Assembly (NCBI GenBank): GCA_002407045.1 | Contig: DHKB01000055.1 | Location: 260 to 27,441 of the forward strand | Direction of reading: 5' to 3' | Length of the DNA stretch: 27,182 nucleotides | From: Candidatus Bruticola papionis | Lineage (GTDB): Bacteria; Vulcanimicrobiota; Xenobia; Xenobiales; Xenobiaceae | Shown here: piece after piece, positions 22,972 through 27,182 of the stretch | How positions within the stretch are numbered: position 1 is the first letter of the stretch | How the letters are laid out: each line of letters starts with the position of its first letter | Position numbers and translations under genes: made by a program | Notes under the pieces: generated by a model | Told to the model about the DNA's origin: nothing | Database searches by the model: none | Seen by the model: the letters and a program-made list of their open reading frames with translations, nothing else

Positions 22972-24240
22972 ATGGTGATTGGAATGACAGAAGAATTAAC
23001 CTCCAAAGACGTAGCCCGCATGTACAGGGACTACATCAATCCTGATTTAGCTAGAGTAATGCGCATTACCGGCCTTGGTACCGTCGAAGATCACGCTAAA
23101 GGAAGTTATGTTTGGGACATAACAGGTAAAAAATATCTAGACATGGCTGGAGGCTACGGCGTATTTTGCGTAGGTCACTCTCATCCCCACGTTATCGCCG
23201 CTGTAGAAAAGCAATTACACAAAATGTCCCTTTCAGCCAAAGTATTCTTTACTGAGGCTCAAGCCAGATTAGCCAAAAAGTTGGCTGAAATTACCCCCGG
23301 CGACTTACAATATACTTTCTTCTGCAACAGCGGCACAGAAGCTGTTGAGGGCGCCTTAAAAATTGCCCGCTTAGCCACTGGTCGCACTACTTTTGTGGCC
23401 ATGAACAACGCTTTTCACGGAAAATCTACCGGCGGTTTAGCAGTTTCAGGTCGTCCCAACTACCGCGATCCTTTTGAACCACTCATGCCAGAAGTACGCC
23501 ACATTCCTTTTGGTGATGTTAAAGCTTTAGAAGATGCCGTAGATGAAACCGTATCCGCAGTAATCGTTGAGCCAGTGCAAGGCGAAGGTGGCATCCACGT
23601 AGCTCCCGACGGCTATATGCAAAGAATGCGAGAAGTCTGTGATCAACACGGCGCCCTCTTGATTGCCGACGAAGTACAAACTGGTTTCGGACGTACAGGC
23701 AAAATGTTTGCCGTCAATCACTGGAACGTAACTCCTGATATTTTGGTGCTGGCCAAAGCTTTAAGTGGAGGCGTTCTTCCTATAGGCGCTTTCGTTGGTA
23801 CTCCCCGAGTATGGTCGGCTTTCAAAGGACGCCCCACTATTCACACTTCCACATTTGGCGGCAGCCCCTTAGCTTGCACAGCCGGCCTGGCCACTTTGGA
23901 AGTTTACGAGCAAGAAGACTTGTGCCGCAAATCTGCTGAAAGCGGTGCTTATTTCAAAGCCGAACTGGAAAAATTGGCGGCCCAATACCCCGATTTAATT
24001 AAAGAAGTGCGCGGCCTCGGTTTACTCTTGGGTCTCGAATCTGTTAAAGAAGAGTATGCTGGCTCCATTATTTCCGAGATGTCTCATCGCAACATCATAG
24101 CTGTTTACACCTTAAATCAGCCCAAAGTCATCCGCTTTGAGCCTGCTTTGGCTATTGCTCGCGAAGATATCGATTTGTGTCTGAAAGCCTTAGCCGAGTC
24201 TTTGGCTAAGACTAGAGAGCTTTTCGCTGGACGCGCTTAA
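22972..24240 (+). CDS. Class III PLP aminotransferase, putrescine-aminotransferase (PatA/YgjG)-like
   Basis: Class III aminotransferases move the terminal amino group of diamines, omega-amino acids or ornithine to a keto acid, giving an aldehyde. The product (422 residues from the ATG at 22972, 418 from the ATG at 22984, both without a good ribosome site) keeps the fold-type I motifs: CNSGTEAVEGALK, FHGKSTGG, EPVQGEGG, the PLP-phosphate/pyridine-binding DEVQTGFGRTGKM, the Schiff-base lysine in LAKALSGG, and TSTFGGSPLA. The sequence is notably close to E. coli YgjG in remembered stretches (FHGKS, EPxQGEGG, TLNxxKxIRxEPxL). It stands 286 bases before the SRPBCC gene on the same strand. Its real amine substrate is not known; polyamine catabolism or a role with the downstream reductase are both open. 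Confidence 0.87.
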   Translation: MVIGMTEELTSKDVARMYRDYINPDLARVMRITGLGTVEDHAKGSYVWDITGKKYLDMAGGYGVFCVGHSHPHVIAAVEKQLHKMSLSAKVFFTEAQARLAKKLAEITPGDLQYTFFCNSGTEAVEGALKIARLATGRTTFVAMNNAFHGKSTGGLAVSGRPNYRDPFEPLMPEVRHIPFGDVKALEDAVDETVSAVIVEPVQGEGGIHVAPDGYMQRMREVCDQHGALLIADEVQTGFGRTGKMFAVNHWNVTPDILVLAKALSGGVLPIGAFVGTPRVWSAFKGRPTIHTSTFGGSPLACTAGLATLEVYEQEDLCRKSAESGAYFKAELEKLAAQYPDLIKEVRGLGLLLGLESVKEEYAGSIISEMSHRNIIAVYTLNQPKVIRFEPALAIAREDIDLCLKALAESLAKTRELFAGRA

Positions 24241-24526
24241 GAGTTCTCCGCTAGAGCGAGTATACTGCCTGCGGCCTTTAGTTTGAGCTCTTTGGCCCAG
24301 GCAGCTCCAAACGTTTTTCAACTAATTATCGACTCAATAGAGTCCTACCCACAGAACATGGGAATGTTAAGTCTGCCAACGAACGATGGCTTTTATAGCG
24401 AAAAGCTTGTCGTTTCCAGATTCGGCGGAAAAAAATAAGGAGGGCGGCGTCTCTCCGCAGCCGACTGGCTTTTCAGCTTGACGGCAGTTCGCTTTCGTCT
24501 CAGTCTCAATAGTAACCGGAGGAATT
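24241..24526 (+). promoter_or_regulatory. 286-base structured intergenic leader before the SRPBCC gene
   Basis: This long gap holds a strong hairpin (TGCCTG and GGCC at 24266-24276 with GGCC and CAGGCA at 24294-24303), 6-20 bases ahead of a short T run: possibly a terminator for the aminotransferase gene. Further on, an 11-bp two-part hairpin (AACGA, GCTTTT / AAAAGC, TCGTT, about 24380-24412) is followed by an AAGGAGG at 24437 with no start codon in reach. A 26-codon frame (ATG 24358 to TAA 24438) lies across this hairpin and has no ribosome site. I did not find a convincing promoter. Confidence 0.45.
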
Positions 24527-24967
24527 ATGACCTACGTAGCCCGCAGCATTATTGCAAAAGGCGACCCCAGAGCCGCTTATGAACTTGCCAAAGACATGGA
24601 AAGCTTTCCTAAATTCATGCCCGACGTTCAGAGCGTGGAAGTTGTCAAACGCGGCGAAAATATGACCGTTACCGATTGGAGTACAGAGATCGACGGCACT
24701 GAAATCATTTGGACCGAAGAAGACCATTTCGACGACGAGCATTTAACGGTCAGCTACAAGCTTATTGAAGGCGATTTGGACAAATTTGAAGGGCAGTGGA
24801 TTTTTGAACCTTGCGAAGAAGGGTGTAAAATTACTCTCACTGTAGACTTCGATTTCGGCATTCCTGAACTGATTCACTTAATCGGCGGAGTTTTGGAAAT
24901 TAAAGTTACCGAAAACTCTGACATGATGCTTAATAGTATGAAATCACGTATTGAAGGACAGGCCTAG
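24527..24967 (+). CDS. SRPBCC (START/Bet v1-like, Coq10/polyketide-cyclase type) protein
   Basis: Proteins of this fold bind hydrophobic ligands such as lipids, quinones or polyketides in a deep cavity. The 146-residue product covers one complete domain with no signal peptide: an N-terminal strand and helix (PRAAYELAKDMESFPKFMPDVQSVEVV, typical of the Coq10/cyclase group), a beta-sheet core with WTEEDHFD, and a long C-terminal helix. No catalytic residues can be named. An ideal GGAGG ribosome site lies 6-7 bases before the ATG. The downstream reductase gene begins three bases after the stop, so this protein is probably a ligand carrier or cyclase partner of that enzyme. Confidence 0.85.
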   Translation: MTYVARSIIAKGDPRAAYELAKDMESFPKFMPDVQSVEVVKRGENMTVTDWSTEIDGTEIIWTEEDHFDDEHLTVSYKLIEGDLDKFEGQWIFEPCEEGCKITLTVDFDFGIPELIHLIGGVLEIKVTENSDMMLNSMKSRIEGQA

Positions 24968-24970
24968 ACA

Positions 24971-26080
24971 GTGAATCACTTTGGCTTCTTAATTCACCCT
25001 TTGGGAATGCGCGATATTATCCGCCATCTTCCCAACGTAGCCGGTAAACGTGAGCCTTTGGTTAAAAAAGTTCTTGAGTGGACTCCTTCTTATCATGCTT
25101 CTCATATAACCGGAGTCACTTCAGCCTACGACGGCAGCGAAATTGATGGTGACTTTTACACAGTTCCTCTTTTTCCTCAGCAAATCACCGGTTTAGATCG
25201 CCAACTAGTATTGGGGCGTATTATAGACGCATGCAAGTTAGCTGAAGCTGACGGAGCTCAGATTGTCGGCTTAGGAGGCTACACATCAGTAGTAGGCTCG
25301 GCCGGCTTAACCGTAGCCAAAGAAATGGATATAGCTGTAACTAGTGGCAATAGCTATACCGTAGCTACCGCTGTAGAAGGTGCCACCAAAGCTTGCGAAT
25401 TATTAGGACTCGATCCTAGTAAAGCTACCGTAGCTGTGGTAGGAGCAACAGGTTCAATTGGCAGCGTTTGCTCCAAGATCTTAGCCAAACGTGGCGTAGG
25501 CACGCTCATTTTGTTAGGCCGCTCTGAGCAGCGTCTAGCCAACATAGCCGAAGAGATTCACTCACTTTATCCAAAAACCAATATAGAAATTTCTATCGAT
25601 ATGGGCCCGAATATCAGACGTTCCGATTTGGTAGTAAGTTGTACTTCCTCTGGAGGAGACATCTTACAGCCCAATATTTTCAAGCCCGGCTCAGTTATAT
25701 GCGATGTGGCCGTTCCCCACGATGTTTGCCGCGAGGTGGCTCAGTTGCGTCCAGATGTTTTAGTTATTGAAGGCGGTGTCTGTGTAGCTCCTGGCAAGAA
25801 TCCTAAATTTAATTTTGATTTCGGTTTCCCTGAGGGAATTTGCTTAGCTTGTATGGCTGAAACCATGATTCTTACCTTAGAAGGCCGCTTTGAAGACTTT
25901 TCTATTGGTAGGGGACTTCAAATAGAAAAAGTGGAAGAGATAAGCCGTCTGGCTAAAAAACACGGTTTTAAACTGGCCGGTTTCCGCGCTTTTGATGAGC
26001 CGATTACTGATGAGCGCATTGAGCAAGTCAGAACTTTATCCAAGGAGCGCAATAAAGATTCGCGCACATTCCAAATATGA
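24971..26080 (+). CDS. Acyl-ACP-reductase (AAR)-like dehydrogenase
   Basis: Cyanobacterial AAR reduces acyl-ACP to fatty aldehyde with NADPH. The 369-residue product matches its layout: an FGFLIHPLG start like the AAR FGLIGHLT, GLGGYTSV at 100-107 (AAR has LGGFTSI), TSGNSYT at 124-130 (AAR TTGNTHT), the Rossmann loop VAVVGATGSIGS at 154-165, a VIEGGV segment, and CLACMAETMILTLEGRFEDFSIGR at 291-314 (AAR ACFAEAMLLEFEGWHTNFSWGR). In this alignment Cys294 corresponds to the thioester-forming Cys of AAR. The product is some 30 residues longer at the C-terminus. The start is GTG, three bases after the SRPBCC stop. Databases often call such proteins shikimate or saccharopine dehydrogenase; the motifs do not support that. 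The substrate is unknown. Confidence 0.82.
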   Translation: MNHFGFLIHPLGMRDIIRHLPNVAGKREPLVKKVLEWTPSYHASHITGVTSAYDGSEIDGDFYTVPLFPQQITGLDRQLVLGRIIDACKLAEADGAQIVGLGGYTSVVGSAGLTVAKEMDIAVTSGNSYTVATAVEGATKACELLGLDPSKATVAVVGATGSIGSVCSKILAKRGVGTLILLGRSEQRLANIAEEIHSLYPKTNIEISIDMGPNIRRSDLVVSCTSSGGDILQPNIFKPGSVICDVAVPHDVCREVAQLRPDVLVIEGGVCVAPGKNPKFNFDFGFPEGICLACMAETMILTLEGRFEDFSIGRGLQIEKVEEISRLAKKHGFKLAGFRAFDEPITDERIEQVRTLSKERNKDSRTFQI

Positions 26081-27015
26081 CAGATCAAGCAGACAACAAG
26101 ACAATGAAGCGTGTAGTTAGTGTAAGTATCGGTTCCTCTACCCGCGATCACAGTGTGAATACCGAGCTTTTAGGCATTCCTTTTGAGATTTCCCGTCGTG
26201 GTACCGACGGTGACTTGCGTAAAGCCAAAGAAGTTCTCAAAGAACTCGACGGAAAAGTGGACGCTATCGGTCTGGGTGGTCTCGACGTATATTTATATAG
26301 TAAAACCAAACGCTACGCTTTGCGTGACGGTTTGAAGCTTCTTCAGCTAGTCGAGCACACTCCCGTCGTTGATGGCAGCGGTCTCAAAAACACTTTAGAG
26401 CGCGAAGTTATCAAAATGCTAGCTAACGACGAGCGCATTCCTCTCAAAGGCAAAAAGGTTTTGATGGTTTGCGCTTTGGATCGCTTCGGCATGGCCGGGG
26501 CTTTGGAAGAAGCCGGAGCTAAAGTTACCTATGGAGATCTAATTTTCTCTTTAAATTTAGATCAGCCCATATTAAGTTTGGATGAGCTGGCCGAAAGAGC
26601 CGACAAATTATTACCCGATTTTTGCAAATTGCCTATAAGCATGCTTTATCCCACAGGCAAGAAGCAAGCGGACATTGAGCCTACTCCATTAACAGATAAA
26701 TATTATCAAGATGCCGAGATTATAGCTGGCGACTTCCTTTTTATCCGTCGCCATCTTCCCGACCATTTGGAAGGCAAAACGATTATCACCAACACAGTCA
26801 CTAGCAAAGATCTTGACGAATTGCGCAAACGCGGTGTAACATACTTGGTCACTACTACGCCCGAGTTTAGCGGACGCTCCTTCGGCACAAACGTTATGGA
26901 GGCCGTAATGCTGGCGATTTTAGGTAAAAAATGGGAAGAAGTCGAACCGCAAGATTACTTAGATTTAATCAAGCGTCTCGAGTTTAAACCGCGTGTTGTC
27001 AAGCTTCAGAACTAA
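26077..27015 (+). CDS. Conserved protein of the 'quinate 5-dehydrogenase'-named family, function unknown
   Basis: I recognise the 312-residue product as a conserved family that automatic pipelines name quinate 5-dehydrogenase; I know of no experimental support. Visible conserved blocks are VVSVSIGSSTRDH at about 13-25, a GLGGLDVYL stretch at 65-73, TPVVDGSGLKNTLE at 95-108, VLMVCALDRFGMAGALEEAGA at 128-148, AGDFLFIRRHLP at 217-228 and TTTPEFSGRSFGTNVMEA at 259-276. The third of these looks like a Rossmann-type beta-alpha-beta, but has no GxGxxG. The ATG overlaps the upstream stop by four bases (ATGA). An internal ATG nine codons later coincides with the usual family N-terminus and could be the real start. 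It is co-translated with the AAR-like reductase. Confidence 0.75.
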   Translation: MTDQADNKTMKRVVSVSIGSSTRDHSVNTELLGIPFEISRRGTDGDLRKAKEVLKELDGKVDAIGLGGLDVYLYSKTKRYALRDGLKLLQLVEHTPVVDGSGLKNTLEREVIKMLANDERIPLKGKKVLMVCALDRFGMAGALEEAGAKVTYGDLIFSLNLDQPILSLDELAERADKLLPDFCKLPISMLYPTGKKQADIEPTPLTDKYYQDAEIIAGDFLFIRRHLPDHLEGKTIITNTVTSKDLDELRKRGVTYLVTTTPEFSGRSFGTNVMEAVMLAILGKKWEEVEPQDYLDLIKRLEFKPRVVKLQN

Positions 27016-27040
27016 TCTTCTTCCATTCTCTTATATATCA

Positions 27041-27066
27041 ACGCATTTAACGCTATGCGTCGGAGG
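27041..27066 (+). promoter_or_regulatory. Hairpin abutting the greA ribosome site
   Basis: ACGCAT at 27041-27046 pairs with ATGCGT at 27055-27060 across eight bases; the ribosome site CGGAGG follows at once (27061-27066), 6 bases before the greA ATG. Confidence 0.5.
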
Positions 27067-27072
27067 CAAAAT

Positions 27073-27182
27073 ATGGCTAACGAAAAAACCAATTATTTAA
27101 CCAGGCAAGGTCTGATTGATGCTCAACAGAAGCTCAACTATTTAAAAACCACCAAACGTGAGCAAATTGCTGAGCGTATCCG
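27073..27182 (+). CDS. greA: Transcription elongation factor GreA, 5' end only
   Basis: GreA rescues backtracked RNA polymerase by stimulating transcript cleavage. Only the first 36 residues are in the window: NYLTRQGLIDAQQKLNYLK followed by TTKREQIAERI, which matches the N-terminal coiled-coil opening of the family (YLTxEGxxxLxxELxxLKxxxRxxIAxxI). The ribosome site GGAGG lies 6-7 bases upstream of the ATG. It is 57 bases downstream of the preceding gene on the same strand; it is probably an independent gene rather than part of that set. The gene runs off the right edge. Confidence 0.9.
   Translation, partial: MANEKTNYLTRQGLIDAQQKLNYLKTTKREQIAERI

Overview
The window is a bacterial chromosome segment, moderately AT-rich, densely coding and read with the standard bacterial code (TGA is used as a stop). 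It carries many secreted or membrane-anchored proteins, four tRNA genes with encoded CCA ends, an elongation factor P gene and a RapA-type helicase. It has no phage, transposon, CRISPR or plasmid hallmarks. The mix of a peptidase S13 PBP4, SpoIID/LytB, a degenerate kinase fused to an FGE-like domain, an OPT transporter and a cyanobacterial-AAR-like reductase points to an uncultured, non-proteobacterial lineage, possibly one of the deep-branching relatives of Cyanobacteriota or neighbouring candidate phyla. That placement is a guess; no rRNA or marker-rich region is present to fix it.

Layout. Positions 1-2420 (+ strand): the repeat-rich basic tail of an unknown protein, a secreted Pro/Arg-rich basic protein, and a DacB/PBP4 D-Ala-D-Ala carboxypeptidase. 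Positions 2521-12738 (- strand): a standalone XdhC-like protein; a tightly packed five-gene set (Cys-rich protein, pseudokinase-FGE membrane fusion, SpoIID-like protein, SIS-domain sugar-phosphate protein, small membrane protein); a DcrB/PsbP-like lipoprotein; EF-P; and an exported protein with a copper-amine-oxidase-N-like domain. Positions 12739-13635 (-): a small helix-turn-helix/coiled-coil protein and the tRNA cluster Pro-Arg-His-Lys, with a clear sigma70-type promoter and terminator. Positions 13854-22728 (-): RapA, an OPT-family transporter, an M48 metalloprotease, and a BtuFCD/FecBCD-type importer. Positions 22972-27182 (+): a putrescine-aminotransferase-like enzyme, a START/SRPBCC protein, an acyl-ACP-reductase-like dehydrogenase, a conserved protein of the kind automatically named 'quinate 5-dehydrogenase', and the start of greA.

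The most interesting part is the right-hand + strand set. SRPBCC, AAR-like reductase and 'quinate dehydrogenase'-like genes are 3 bases apart or overlap by 4 bases, and lie 286 bases downstream of a class III aminotransferase. The reductase keeps the GGYTS, SGN and GATGSIG motifs and the cysteine context of cyanobacterial acyl-ACP reductase, yet no aldehyde-deformylating oxygenase is nearby. I infer an uncharacterised pathway around an acyl-derived or other hydrophobic aldehyde/amine. A second item of interest is the overlapping operon that couples a degenerate kinase-FGE membrane protein to SpoIID-type wall remodelling and SIS-domain amino-sugar metabolism.
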